Of a stretch of 64,000 nucleotides of DNA, positions 32,705-42,949 are shown piece by piece (position 1 is the first letter of the stretch; every line of letters begins with the position of its first letter). Below the pieces are notes generated by a model, which was given only the letters and a program-made list of their open reading frames with translations, was not told where the DNA came from and did not search any database. Position numbers and translations under genes: made by a program. The DNA is from Anthonomus grandis grandis (lineage: Eukaryota; Arthropoda; Insecta; Coleoptera; Curculionidae): positions 29,275,879-29,339,878 of the forward strand of contig NC_065552.1 of assembly GCF_022605725.1 (NCBI RefSeq). The letters are read 5' to 3'.

Positions 32705-32752
32705 GCACGCGTACTTACGTTAATATGAATTTATTAACGTAAGTACGCGTGC
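32705..32752. repeat. Perfect 21-bp hairpin in intron 1
   Basis: GCACGCGTACTTACGTTAATA (32705-32725, without its last base 20 bp) is followed, after a 6-bp loop (TGAATT), by its exact reverse complement at 32732-32752. It lies in the 399-bp intron between channel exons 1 and 2. Such perfect pairing is unusual in otherwise diverged sequence. Confidence 0.85.
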
Positions 32753-32903
32753 TAAAATGGGATGCTCAGGTACCTAATTGTAGTGTAAATGCGACAGAGA
32801 ATTAAAATCTATACAGGATGAGAACTGTTGCTCATTTTACTCATTTTGCTTGTGTGAGGAACTCACATTTGAGAAACCTACTATTGCTAATATATTATCT
32901 TAC

Positions 32904-33089
32904 CACTAGTCCAATAATGCCAACATTACTAAACATAAAAGCAATAAATGTCCTTATATACTCCTTGCATTTTTTAAGCCAAGGTCTACGATAGCGCCTA
33001 TTTGGCCTCCTGGTTGAGCGCCTACGCTCCATCTTGTCAAAACTAAATAAACTTGGGTCATCTGGATAAGCAGCTCATTTTTTAAAGAT
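32904..33089 (-). CDS. Two-pore-domain K+ channel exon 1 (start codon, N-terminus, M1 start)
   Basis: Minus strand. The proposed start is ATG at 33032, giving 43 codons to the donor GTG|GTAAGAT at 32904. The product begins MERRRSTRRPNRRYRRPWLK, a basic cytosolic tail, then CKEYIRTFIAFMFSNVGIIG, entering M1. The frame is open a little further upstream (DDPSLFSFDK) but meets TGA at 33075-33077, and a TTTTTTACAG acceptor ends at 33090, so 33033-33089 is probably 5' untranslated exon. A non-coding first exon would lie to the right. Start choice is fairly sure unless splicing differs. Confidence 0.85.
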
Positions 33090-33092
33090 CTG

Positions 33093-34284
33093 TAAAAAAC
33101 ACACAAATTAATACATTTAGGGCGGATAAAGATAATTTGTACTTTAGAACTAAAGTTTGCAATGGCCATTTCGAGCCTTTGATGTTTAAAAAAACCCATT
33201 AAACCCTTCACAGAGAGCTTCAAAAATACATTAAACTTCGGACGGATCCGAAAAATAGTTTTTAAATTTCGCTCGGGGACGCCTCATGCAATATTCAAGC
33301 CCTCGATGCTTCCTTACCATATACATCCTTTAAGTTCTTTGCTTAAGTATTTTTTTATACTATATTTTTGATGTTGAGGGTGGAAGTGGATTTTTAGTTT
33401 CGTAAAAGCATCTGCTTTAGATTTTATGAATTTTTATTGAGGAAAAGGAAATTTAAAATAAATGTTTTAAAGTATCCTCTAATCTTAATAAAAACGTAAT
33501 TATTATTTTTTACAGCTTACATTACTTTTTAAGTATTTTAGATAAGTAGTAATATAGTACTAAGTGAACACTTTTTTCCAGCTTCCAATGTGCTTAAAAT
33601 GACAAGTTAACTTAAAGTTTTCATTTGTTTGGTAATCTTACTTTTGTTTCGCCTGGTCTCATGCCTTACTTCTTGCATCGCAATAAAATACTAGGAATAC
33701 CATGAAAGTCATTTAGAAATAAAAGAAGGAAACAAAACTGTAAATATATGGATCTGACAAATTGGCTTCCATATATTATTTTGATTTCGGGCATTGTAGT
33801 TCTGCATGTCACTATATGATAAATATCACTGGGGATTCAGCACCTTTATCCAAATATCACGATGTCCTGATTATGACACCTGGCGATGTCGCCACAGTAC
33901 CAGGGATTAATATAGGGTAAACGTTAGAGACCTTCATTTTATTTCCTAGATCCTTGTTATTTTCTACGAAGAAGAAAGAGGAACTAAAGGGATGTATTTA
34001 AAAAGAGACAAAAAAAATGGAGATAATGCTCATCAGAGTCATTACATTAGTCATTTATCTCATAGAAAGAGTAACAGCCAGAAAGAAATATGGACGAAAA
34101 CACCATGGCTTTGATCACTGAAATACATAGCTATTGTTGATTTCCACATTACTGTTCCCTAAGTCTCTACAAGTGTGAGCTTAGTACACAGTACAAAAAA
34201 CGATTTCATGGTAGTACAGAAGTAAGTGTTCAACAATTTTGTTATTATTTAAATTAATATATATATATTTTTTTGGAATTTTAG
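33093..34284. other. Upstream region or first intron of the channel gene, nothing recognised
   Basis: No promoter or exon could be assigned. The minus-strand open frame 32954-33223 overlaps exon 1 in another frame and is a shadow. Confidence 0.4.
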
Positions 34285-34449
34285 GATGTAGAAAGACTAC
34301 TGTCCGAACTGCAGGCTCCAATAGTGGAAAAACACTTGGTAGAATACGAGAAGTTTAACCATTTGGATTTTATTATTTCAAAAGACGTTAAGACACTTTT
34401 ATATGATCGAGTGTTATCCTTAATCCAGAAACAGATTCCTGTGAAATAA
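34285..34449 (+). pseudogene. Orphan terminal exon of an acid-lipase-like gene
   Basis: After a TTTGGAATTTTAG acceptor, a plus-strand frame of 54 codons plus TAA encodes DVERLLSELQAPIVEKHLVE, YEKFNHLDFIISKDVKTLLY and DRVLSLIQKQIPVK. The FNHLDF motif with its His is the catalytic-His segment at the C-terminus of lysosomal-acid/gastric-type lipases (alpha/beta hydrolases), and DVKTLLYDxVL is the usual ending. AATAAA overlaps the stop (34445-34450). No upstream lipase exon (nucleophile GxSxG, or YGxNDW segment) was found in the preceding 1.2 kb or in the introns beyond. It is therefore either an isolated duplicate or the end of a gene with a very long intron. The frame itself is undamaged. Confidence 0.7.
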
Positions 34450-34454
34450 AAAAG

Positions 34455-35170
34455 CATGTTTATGTGATATTTATTTCGTAATATATTTTTTAAGTATTGG
34501 TGGTTTTGATGCATAACTTAATAGCATTTTATGTAAATTCATATCAAGAAACTTTATTGTTATAATATTTTTACAATAGTTTTACGACAGCCTTGTATTG
34601 AAAAAGGAAGACATTAATAGCGGAATCGTTTATTGATAGGTAAATTATGCAGGTCTTAAGAAAATGCCAGTAAGTCTAAAGTTATTTAAAGTCTCAATCT
34701 GGTAGGCATCAATGCAAGAAAGAGCAGCTTTTGATCAGGCTTAATTTTTAAAAGTGGATTTTGAGTTTCGAGACAAAGATATTATTAAGATCTATATTAA
34801 TATTACGGAACTTCAGGGGCATGACTGGGTTTAAATGAAAATTAATTTAATCATTGGAATGCCTGAGTTTGGTAGAAAATACTTTAGTTTCCCAAAAGTA
34901 GACTAGGTTGATTTTATAATTCTACAAAATATAGGTTGATTTCACTCATCGCGTTATTCCTGACTTTTGAATCTTCTATTTTAGCTTATTGAGGTAATCC
35001 AGATACACGTATTCCTCAATGCTTGTAATATTCACGTCAGATAGCGATAATTGAATGTGATTGAATGACATGCCCTTCATTTTCAACTCTTAGTTAAATT
35101 TAATTGTTGTAGTATTTTCGATTATTTTGTTCCTTCGAAGTATATACCCTTCTATTTCCAATCAATTTCC
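34455..35170. other. Intergenic DNA, nothing recognised
   Basis: AT-rich, no open frame or repeat recognised up to the mariner at 35178. Confidence 0.45.
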
Positions 35171-35177
35171 TTAAATA

Positions 35178-37419
35178 TACAGGGTTACTGGTAATTCGAT
35201 ACATTCCTTTGGAGATGTGATAGGGGAGGGGGTAAGAAGTAAATTGAACCCTAATATGTATTATGCAAAAGTTGATAGTTTTCGACATATTTAATTTTTT
35301 CTATTTTTCTTCAAAATGTAGACCTTAGTGGTTTAAAAAGCAGTTTCCAGAAAATCCGCTGTATATTTTTTTAACTTTTTAGGCAAAATACATGCTCAAC
35401 ACAATAGTGTTACGTTTGTAATGGCAAAAGTCCCGCAAATAGTTGTAACCATAGGTAAATTCTCGATGCAAAGTGTAATTTTTTTTCTTAAATAAAATAC
35501 TACACTTTCTAGTGGATATTTTTTGAAAAAAAATTATGCTACATTCTTCAAAATTTACGTAAAACTTTCTTATTATCTAAGCTAACTCATAGGCTATAAA
35601 TGCTACCAAAAATTTTAACAGAATTTTGTATTTTTATTATTAATAGTAAGAACGCACTTGAAAAATGCCAAGTGGTATTTACTTCTATGGTATTTAAGTA
35701 CTATAGCAACAATTTGTTTTTTTAATTTTATTGTTAAAAATTTGATGTGTAGATAGTCTGACAGCAATAATTGTTGTGGAAAATAGTTAAATTACGAGTT
35801 TCGAGTTTATTTTTCTCGTGTTTTCAAAGAAGGTATTCTATTGGTTTCTACGCTATGGCCACGTTTACTAACGCTGAATATGCAGATATTATGTTTGTTT
35901 ATGGGTTTTGCAATGGTAATGCCGCGTAGTCTCGCCGAGAATACCAACGTCGCTTTCCGAACCGCCGCATTCCAAATGTCCGTGTTTTCCCTTCGATCTA
36001 CCGAGCTATCGCTGAAACTGGATCCGTAAAACCAAGAAGAGGTGACGCTGGCGCTCCTCGCGTATATCGAGCAGAAGATGAGGAGGAAATATTAGGACAT
36101 TTTGAAGACGATCCAACCACATCCACTAATGCCGTAGCGCAGCAAACAGGATCATCGCAATGGAAAGTTTGGTCCACGATTCGGCAAATGGGAAGCCATC
36201 CTTACCATTATACGCCTGTCCAAGGATTGGAAGAACGGGATCCGATAAGAAGGGTAGAATTCTGCAGATTTATTATAAATTCTGATGCAGACAATAGAAC
36301 TTTTTTAACCGACATTTTGTGGACGGACGAGTCAAAGTTTAGTCATGAGGGCATTACAAATTTTCATAACCTTCATTTTTAGGCCGAAGAAAATCCCCGT
36401 TTAACAAGAGAAACCAGTTTTCAAAGAAAGTTTTCTGTAAATGTGTGGATGGGACTTATTGGCCGGGATGTAATAGGACCACATTTTTTCCCAGACCATT
36501 TAAACGGGGATATTTATGAAAATTTTTTACGACATGACCTACAAGATCTTTTTGACGATATTCCTCTCGCCGTTAGAGGACGAATGATATTTCAACATGA
36601 CGGCTGTCCAGCTCATTTTCGGCGGTCAGTTCGGCAGTTCCTGGATGAACGTTTCCCGAATCGTTGGATTGGTAAGTCAGGTCCAATAGCTTGGCCAGCA
36701 CGAAGCCCTGACTTAACCCCGCTTGATTATAGCATGTGGGGTCAAATGAAAGCACTGGTTTATGCAACCCCAATAATTACCCGGGAAGATCTTATCCAAA
36801 GAATAACCAACGCTGCCCAGCAGATCAGGAATACCATAACAACTAGAACAACAAAGACTGAAATGAGAAGGCGCTGCCGAGCCTGTATTCGCAATAGAGG
36901 CTCTCATTTTGAACAAGATTTGTGAAGGTAAATACTGATAAATGCGTTACTTTACAATTTATAATAAAAATACAAAACCATGTCACCTAACTTTTAAGCA
37001 TTTGTATCCTGTGAGCTAGCTTAGGTAATAAGGAAATTTTAAGGAAATTTTGAAGAATGTAGCATAATTTTTTTCTCAAAAAATATCCACTAGAAAGTGA
37101 AGAATTTAATTTAAGAAAAAAAAATTACACTTTGCATCGAGAATTTACCTATGGTTACAACTATTTGCGGGACTTTTGCCATCACAAACACTATTGTGTT
37201 GAGCATGTATTTTGCCTAAAAAGTTAAAAAAATATACAGCGGATTTTCTGGAAACTGCCTTTTAAACTTAGTGGTTTACATTTTGAAGAAAAACAGAAAA
37301 AATTAAATATGTCGAAAACTATCAACTTTTGCATAATACATATTAGGGTTCAATTTACTTCTTACCCCCTCCCCTATCACATCTCCAAAGGAATGTATCG
37401 AATTACCAGTAACCCTGTA
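35178..37419 (+). mobile_element. Mariner-like transposon with ~400-bp TIRs
   Basis: Begins TATACAGGGTTACTGGTAAT (35176) and ends with the reverse complement ATTACCAGTAACCCTGTATA (37402-37421), flanked by TA. The inverted repeats run about 390-400 bp inward on both sides (to about 35570 and from about 37030) with only scattered mismatches and small indels, including the GATAGGGGAGGGGGTAAGAA block. A single transposase gene fills the centre. Size 2.2 kb. Confidence 0.95.
35855..36925 (+). pseudogene. Mariner-like transposase, full length, two nonsense codons
   Basis: From ATG at 35855 one frame runs 356 codons to TGA (36923-36925), broken only by TAG at codon 25 (35927-35929) and codon 176 (36380-36382). 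Order: MATFTNAEYADIMFVYGFCN (first helix-turn-helix), RVFPSIYRAIAETGS and PRRGDAGAP linker, AVAQQTG second helix region, WTDESKFSHEG (first catalytic Asp), VNVWMGLIGRDVIGPHFFPD, FQHDGCPAHF (second Asp), FPNRWIGKSG, WPARSPDLTPLDYSMWG (third Asp, 36 residues later), and NRGSHFEQDL at the end. The codon-176 TAG falls where relatives have Trp, so it may be a TGG to TAG change. No frameshift. Confidence 0.93.
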
Positions 37420-37424
37420 TATTA

Positions 37425-37698
37425 CAGTGCTAAATTAAACAGGTTTAATGATATTGTGTTCCCTTATTGAACTACTCTATTTATGACTGCATTATATCTT
37501 GAGTCGACCATTATTCATGATATTGAGGAAGGACCATATTTCGATTTAGTAGAACGCTTGATGAAGCCTATGAATACCAGATGTATGGATATGTTATATT
37601 CAGCTGTTTTTTCTATTATAATGCCTAAAGTTTGCAAATGGTCAATGGTGAAGAAATATTTGAATGCATTACGAAATTCTGCTTGTTTATAATAGCAA
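37425..37698 (+). other. Unrecognised 69-codon open frame between transposons
   Basis: The frame 37483-37692 begins MTALYLESTIIHDIEEGPYF and continues with DLVERLMKPMNTRCMDMLYS. It is not AT-composition filler in appearance, but no family is recognised. It lies between the mariner end (37421) and the start of recognisable LINE sequence (about 37700), so it could be the upstream part of that LINE or an unrelated fragment. Confidence 0.25.
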
Positions 37699-39172
37699 TT
37701 GTCCTTCCAGGATGCTTCTGGGAAGGGTACTTTTGAAAAGGGAATTTTTCCAAATTCGTTAAAAATATCTAAAGTTATTGCGGTATTTAAAAAAGGGGAT
37801 CGAGTTATGCCTGACAATTACAGACCCATAGCCTTAACCTCTTGTTTTTCTAAAATTTTTGAATATGCAATGCTCGATCGGCTTATGTCTTATTTGAAAA
37901 AAAATCAAATTATTTCGACAGGCCAGCATGGCTTTGTATTTTGGTTGGTCCACGACGTCTGCTGTTTTGGCATTTTTGTCGGGGGTAATTGAGGCTCTTG
38001 AGGCGGGTGAGCGCCCTGTTGGGATATTTTGTGATCTCAGCAGGGCGTTTGACTGCGTAGATCACACTTTGCTCTTAGATAGAATGGAATCCTATGGTGT
38101 AAGGGGAGTAGTGTTGAGCTAGTTTGCATCATTTTTGGCGGATTGCTCACAATATGTAGCAGTGATAATAGCTCCGGATCTAGTATGCGGTCTGAAAACC
38201 TTAAAGTGGACATTGGGGTCCCACAAGGTTCCGTATTGAGCCCGGTGTTGTTTCTTTTATTTATTAATCCCTTGCCTCTGGCAATAACACATAGTGTTAT
38301 TACCATGTATGCTGATGATGCATCTGCACTGGTCTGAAGACAGAACATGGAAACAATTGATGTATCTGCTGGAAAAGCCTTAGAGGAACTTAGCAATTGG
38401 TTTATTTTAAATCAACTTTAATTGAACTTGGTTTCTTGGCTTAACATTGGATGATTCACTTTCTTGGAAATCTCATTGTGCTGAGTTGTCGATAAAGCTC
38501 GGTAGCTTATGTTATGCCATTAGGAACCTTAGGGTGGTAATGGAAATTAATCAACTAATTTGTCTATACCACGCTATTATGCACTCACGAGTTTTGTACG
38601 GTATTCAGCTCTGGGGCTGTACGTCGCATGCACGTCGAGTGTTTATTAGCCAAAAACAGATTCTTAGGTGTATTGCCGGAGTATCACCGATGACTTCCTG
38701 TAGACCTCTTTTTAGGGAATATATAATTTTGACGGTCCCGTCTGTGTATATATTTGAAGTTTGCTTATATGTTTTTAAGAATTTTAATTCCTTTACTGTT
38801 AATGGTAGTTTTCATAATTACCCAACTCGTTCTAGAAATGACTTGTCCATGCCTCATAGCAGGCTACTTATATCTAAAAAATTTGTATTAAGAATAGGTC
38901 CAAAACTATACAACAAATTACCGAATGATATAAAGATTAGCAAAACCGTTTCGATATTTAAAAGAAAGTTAAAGGAATTCCTAGCCAATCAATGTTTTTA
39001 TGATGTAGATAGCTATCTAGCTGATATTTTTGAATTTTAGTTATCTAGGTAGTTAGTAATATTTTTTTTTGGGCAAAGATTATAACATGTAAAACTGTCA
39101 CGAAATCCATACACTTTGTGTCTATTTTTTTTTGATAATAAAAGTTTTGATTTGATTTTGATTTGATTTGAG
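37699..39172 (+). mobile_element. Jockey-like LINE, RT to 3' tail, moderately decayed
   Basis: Plus-strand segments in order: FPNSLKISKVIAVFKKGDRV and NYRPIALTSCFSKIFEYAML (37740-37880), GIFCDLSRAFDCVDHTLLLD (38020-38080, catalytic Asp), VDIGVPQGSVLSPVLFLLFI (38207-38266), MYADDASALV (YADD), then the long frame 38447-39040 with FISQKQILRCIAGVSPMTSC, RPLFREY and YNKLPNDIKISKTVSIFKRK ending FYDVDSYLADIFEF. Several frameshifts occur between 37900 and 38450. AATAAAAG at 39136 precedes a TTGATTTGAT repeat tail at 39143-39171. Endonuclease absent. Confidence 0.85.
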
Positions 39173-39174
39173 CA

Positions 39175-39720
39175 ATAAGTGCTGTTTCCTTGGCAAATTG
39201 TAAAACAAATCTTTGTTATGGTAAAAAAGAATAATAAGTGCTGATTTACTGTATTTGCTTCACGTTGCCACCTTAAAGGAGAATTAAGTTAATGCTATTA
39301 TGAAGCTACTATTATTGTGACTATTTATTATAGATTATAGATGCATATGACTCAATTAAAAATAATTAATTTGGTGTGAACTAAGTGATTGCCTTTTTCA
39401 AGATAGAAAATATCTACTCCTTATCTAGAAACCATCTCTCAGTATTTACATTTATCAAAAAAGGATCTATCGTCTGCATATTACAAACAAACAACTGTTT
39501 TTAAGATAAAACTTAAATATTCGTCGGACTCAATAGTGTTCTTTTGAAGCAATAAAATGTGATCAACAGAACCAAATGAATCACAGATAAATTAAGAGAG
39601 ACGCAGAATGGAGGTGCATTGTTTTCCCTACCCAAATTGACCCGTAAATAGTAGTTCAATCAAAATGGCAAGTGATTTTATCAAACAACTGTTTTCAATA
39701 TTTTAAAAATAATTGTTAGT
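39175..39720. other. Intergenic DNA, nothing recognised
   Basis: No motif recognised between the LINE tail and the solo LTR. Confidence 0.45.
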
Positions 39721-39722
39721 AC

Positions 39723-40026
39723 TGTAATGATATTGTAAACACCGTAAAATGAGCTAATTCTCAGCCATTTCGGATTGAAACAAATCATCTAGCGAGAATC
39801 TTCCAGATCAGCATTCTGCCGAGTATATAAGAAGCCGCATCGCCTATAGTCAATTATCAGTTCGGTGAAGTAAAGTCTGGAATATTAGCGCGAAATTGAA
39901 ATTGGTGGAAATTAATACAATACAAATAAATATCTTTTGTAGTCGTGAGTGATTGTGTTTTCGTAGTGCAGTGTATAAATAAATTAGTTGACTGTTTCGC
40001 ACCTGACGAATGGGAAAAAAGCTACA
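39723..40026 (+). repeat. Solo LTR of the Ty3/gypsy family, GTAC target duplication
   Basis: Plus-strand LTR starting TGTAATGATATTGTAAACAC and ending AAAAAAGCTACA. It has a TATA box in GAGTATATAAGAAGCCGC and AATAAATATC downstream. GTAC lies directly outside both ends (39719-39722 and 40027-40030), the 4-bp duplication typical of Ty3/gypsy integration. No internal sequence is attached, so it arose by LTR-LTR recombination. Same family as 9314-10927 and 15617-15868, but inverted relative to them. Confidence 0.9.
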
Positions 40027-40030
40027 GTAC

Positions 40031-40855
40031 TGAAATTAACCAATCATTTTTTGGATCAGCTTGGGCAATTTTCATCCTAGCTAGAAAAGTGCCTAATGAT
40101 TTATAAATAACAATACTTGTCAAGAAATAAAGCGATGTAGTCAATATTTTCAAACCTCATGTTTGGTCAATATTTAAACGTATTTTAAATGAGAGAGACT
40201 TAGTTTTAATGATAAACTTAAAGCGGAAAATAGATATACAAGACTCTATTGTATATTTACAGGTCCATTAACAATTTTAATACAAGTAGATTTGTCTTGA
40301 CTTGAAATTATAAATAGATATGACTTACGGTTCATCTAAGGGGGCTTCACGTTTAACAAATGTCTAAAAAAACAAAGGATTCACAGATTTACAAAAAAAT
40401 CAAATGCTAGTTTAACTGTGCTATTCCCATTATATACTTAAAGTTCTGTACATTTTTTTTTATTTTTTTTAAGTTTTGATGCGTAAGCCAGTTAAGTGCT
40501 GTTAAAAGCGGATAAATTAAATTATTAAACAATGATTTAAAATAGGAAAAATTGTCTGTAAAATGTAAATTAAAAAGGCAGATAATGGAGAAGACAGCCA
40601 ATAACGCTTACAGTAAAAAACACAAGTAGTGATTTACATTGGCACCGAATATACATTATGTTATTGAGAAGCATATAAAATAAGAGAAATGAAAATATTC
40701 GACAATGTGTAGTATTATAAGAAAAAGTGTTATGGGGAGGAAAATAAGGAAAGATGCAGGAAAAGTATAGGAATGTCATGTTTTAGTCTTTCCCATTTTT
40801 AATCATGACGATTGCTTCTTTATGCGGTCATAGCTTTAGAAAATAGGGTAAAAAA
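40031..40855. other. Intergenic DNA, nothing recognised
   Basis: AT-rich. The short minus-strand open frames at 40407-40779 have no recognisable motif. Confidence 0.4.
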
Positions 40856-40857
40856 TT

Positions 40858-41180
40858 AATTAAAAATTTGGAGTCATTTATCCAAACGTAGTTCTCATTT
40901 TCTTCATTTTAATCGCTGTACAGATACATATTCTTGAACAAGCTAGATTCCAAATTTCGTCTTTGGTCTTAAAAATATACCAAATCGACAAATCCATTAT
41001 TTTTTTCAACGTATCGGTTATAGTTGAGGCTTCCTTGTGTACAGTGTAGAGGATACACCTCAACTTATTTGCTGAACTAGTCCATCACAACCACGTTGTA
41101 ATTATTCCCTGTTTCTGATGCAGAGAACAGAATAGCAACGATAATAGCAATCTTTTGAAAGGGACTTTTGCCGCAAGAGT
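40858..41180 (-). pseudogene. Ty3/gypsy integrase core relic
   Basis: Minus-strand reading gives GNNYNVVVMD, FSK, VEVYPLH (counterpart of GNxYIVVVxDYFSKWVEAYPL, first catalytic Asp), an EASTITDTL-like segment, DQRRNLE (counterpart of SDQGRNFES, second Asp) and KMKKMRTTFG (counterpart of IKKTRTTPYHPQ). The catalytic Glu region is lost. Several frames are needed, so this is old. It is not next to any recognised LTR. Confidence 0.6.
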
Positions 41181-42425
41181 CAATCTTCCAAAATTAGGGT
41201 ATTCCATTGTGTCTAATATGACGTGACCTTAAGAATACTTGCCAACTTTTTCCCAAGTTTGCTTTTTCCCTTTATTTATTTGGGTTAGAACTATGCCTTA
41301 AGCATTAGAAGTTGTTTTAACCAAAGTTTTTCATTAATTATGAGTGAAAAAAAACGCTTTCCCAACCAAAAAATACCTGAACATTTATGTGGAGACGGTT
41401 AACGTCATGACATGTACAGGAAAGATAATTTTTGTTTGTTAATGAAAATCGGTTTTATAGATGCATTGAGTGGTGGCGTTTTATAAAAAATATTGGTATT
41501 ACAGGTTAAATATACTAGAAAATAGAAAATAAAGATAACCACTTAATTGTATAAATGCTCAAAAAAAAAGCATCCAATAGGGAAAAAATTAAATTAGATT
41601 GGCGTCGGTTACACATACATGGAAATACACAGCGGCGATCGCGACACCCGTTTAATTACCGACGAAAACTCAGCAAGAGTAAAACCGAACCGCAATTTAA
41701 TTACTACATCTGATCCAAAATTATCAACATACAACCAGGCCGGTCTAGCTTGGACTTGTTTACAAATACGCGACGTGGGGATGTCACCTAATGAATCTAG
41801 CCAAAGCGTTCGGTTCAGAGTTCGTTACATTTTCAGTTACAATTGCATATAACCGCCGCATGGGGAGACGATGATGAAAAAATAGACGCGAATTTTGCGG
41901 TAGAAAAGGTTTTAATTTAGCGCTTTATGCAGTTTTTTATTGTCTGTAATTAAAGCAAAATATTATGAAACTGTAGAGCTGAACTAATAGAGCTATCAAG
42001 GAAGCAAAACCAAACCTGTGGTTGCCTGAAATTCACATCACGAATGTAGGTATGTATTAATTGCATACATTAAATTAACTGACTAATTTCATTTATCACA
42101 CCTCTTCACAAACCTGGACGTAAAAGACCATATATATCTTATTATAAAGAAATGTGCATTTAATCAGCAATTTCATAAATGTTTGGCAGCTTAGCAACCA
42201 AAATCTGTCTTTGAGATGCAATGGAATTTTAGTTAGACCTCAGAGGTGCTTTTGAGAATCGCTTTGAAAAGAAGTGTTTGATAGACATAATTAGAATTTT
42301 CTATTTATCAAAGTGTTCTTTTCTAAATCTGCAAGTGTAATGAATTGTAAATTTCTAATATGTGCTCAAGACTTGAAGATCATTTTTTATTTACCTTTTC
42401 TGCAAAGTGATGTATATTATTTTTG
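41181..42425. other. Intergenic DNA with a less AT-rich patch
   Basis: 41600-41870 is conspicuously less AT-rich than its surroundings (ACAGCGGCGATCGCGACACC and similar text) and holds a 77-codon plus-strand open frame without recognisable motif. It may be conserved regulatory DNA or part of an unidentified repeat. The rest is featureless. Confidence 0.3.
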
Positions 42426-42429
42426 TAGG

Positions 42430-42680
42430 TGATATCCTCTAGTAGATGTGTTATACCTGAGTAACAAGAGCCTCTTGGAGCAGTACTGGAATTTTAATTC
42501 AGAAACAACATGGATTCAGACCTGGCAGGTTTATAGTTACAAACCTTCTTATGTTCCAAGAAATACGGATTGAACGCTCTTAAGAGCAACAGGTTATTGA
42601 TGGTATGTATATTGGTTTTTGCAAAGTCTTTGACCATGTGAATCAACAAACTTGAGAATATGGGACTAAGGCACTGATTA
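42430..42680 (+). mobile_element. LINE reverse transcriptase fragment
   Basis: The plus-strand reading QKQHGFRPGRFIVTNLLMFQ, then IDGMYIGFCKVFDHVNQQT, matches the RT segment QHGFxxGRSTVTNLLxF...DxIYTDFSKAFDRVNH. The catalytic Asp of TDFSKAFD is replaced (IGFCKVFD), so it is dead. The wording resembles the LINE at 60222-61510. Confidence 0.6.
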
Positions 42681-42777
42681 TGAACGTAGTTTTATTGTAT
42701 TATTAATTTAGTTTCTGTTGAAATTTGCGTCTGATTTGCCGCAGGATTTCCATTGCGGCACTTTGCTATTATTTATT

Positions 42778-42945
42778 ATTACTTATCAGTGGGACGCGCA
42801 ATATTAAATGGCCCACTAGATTTCCAGGTTTGTCTTCAAATGACTTATTTTTGGGGTTATCTTAAGGAGACCATTTACAAACACGAATTTAGTAGGCCAA
42901 CAGGTTTAGAGAAGCTGCGAGAGAAATTTGTTAAATATAGTAAAA
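42778..42945 (+). pseudogene. Mariner-like transposase C-terminal fragment
   Basis: Reads VGRAILNGPLDFQVCLQMTY, then FWGYLKETIYKHEFSRPTGL. This is the stretch from before the third catalytic Asp (WPARSPDLxPxDYF, here degraded) through the FLWGYLK motif. The related scrap at 18228-18300 shares IYKHEFS. It is fused by chance into a 215-codon open frame that runs on into the Tigger left end, and that long frame is not a gene. Confidence 0.6.
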
Positions 42946-42949
42946 TTCC

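Noticed and set aside
32954..33223. Minus-strand 89-codon open frame overlapping channel exon 1
   Set aside because: It is in a different frame from the exon that joins correctly to exons 2-6, and the protein has no recognisable motif.
38037..38396. Minus-strand 119-codon open frame
   Set aside because: It lies antisense to the LINE reverse transcriptase core (VPQGS and YADD blocks) and is a shadow of that coding sequence.
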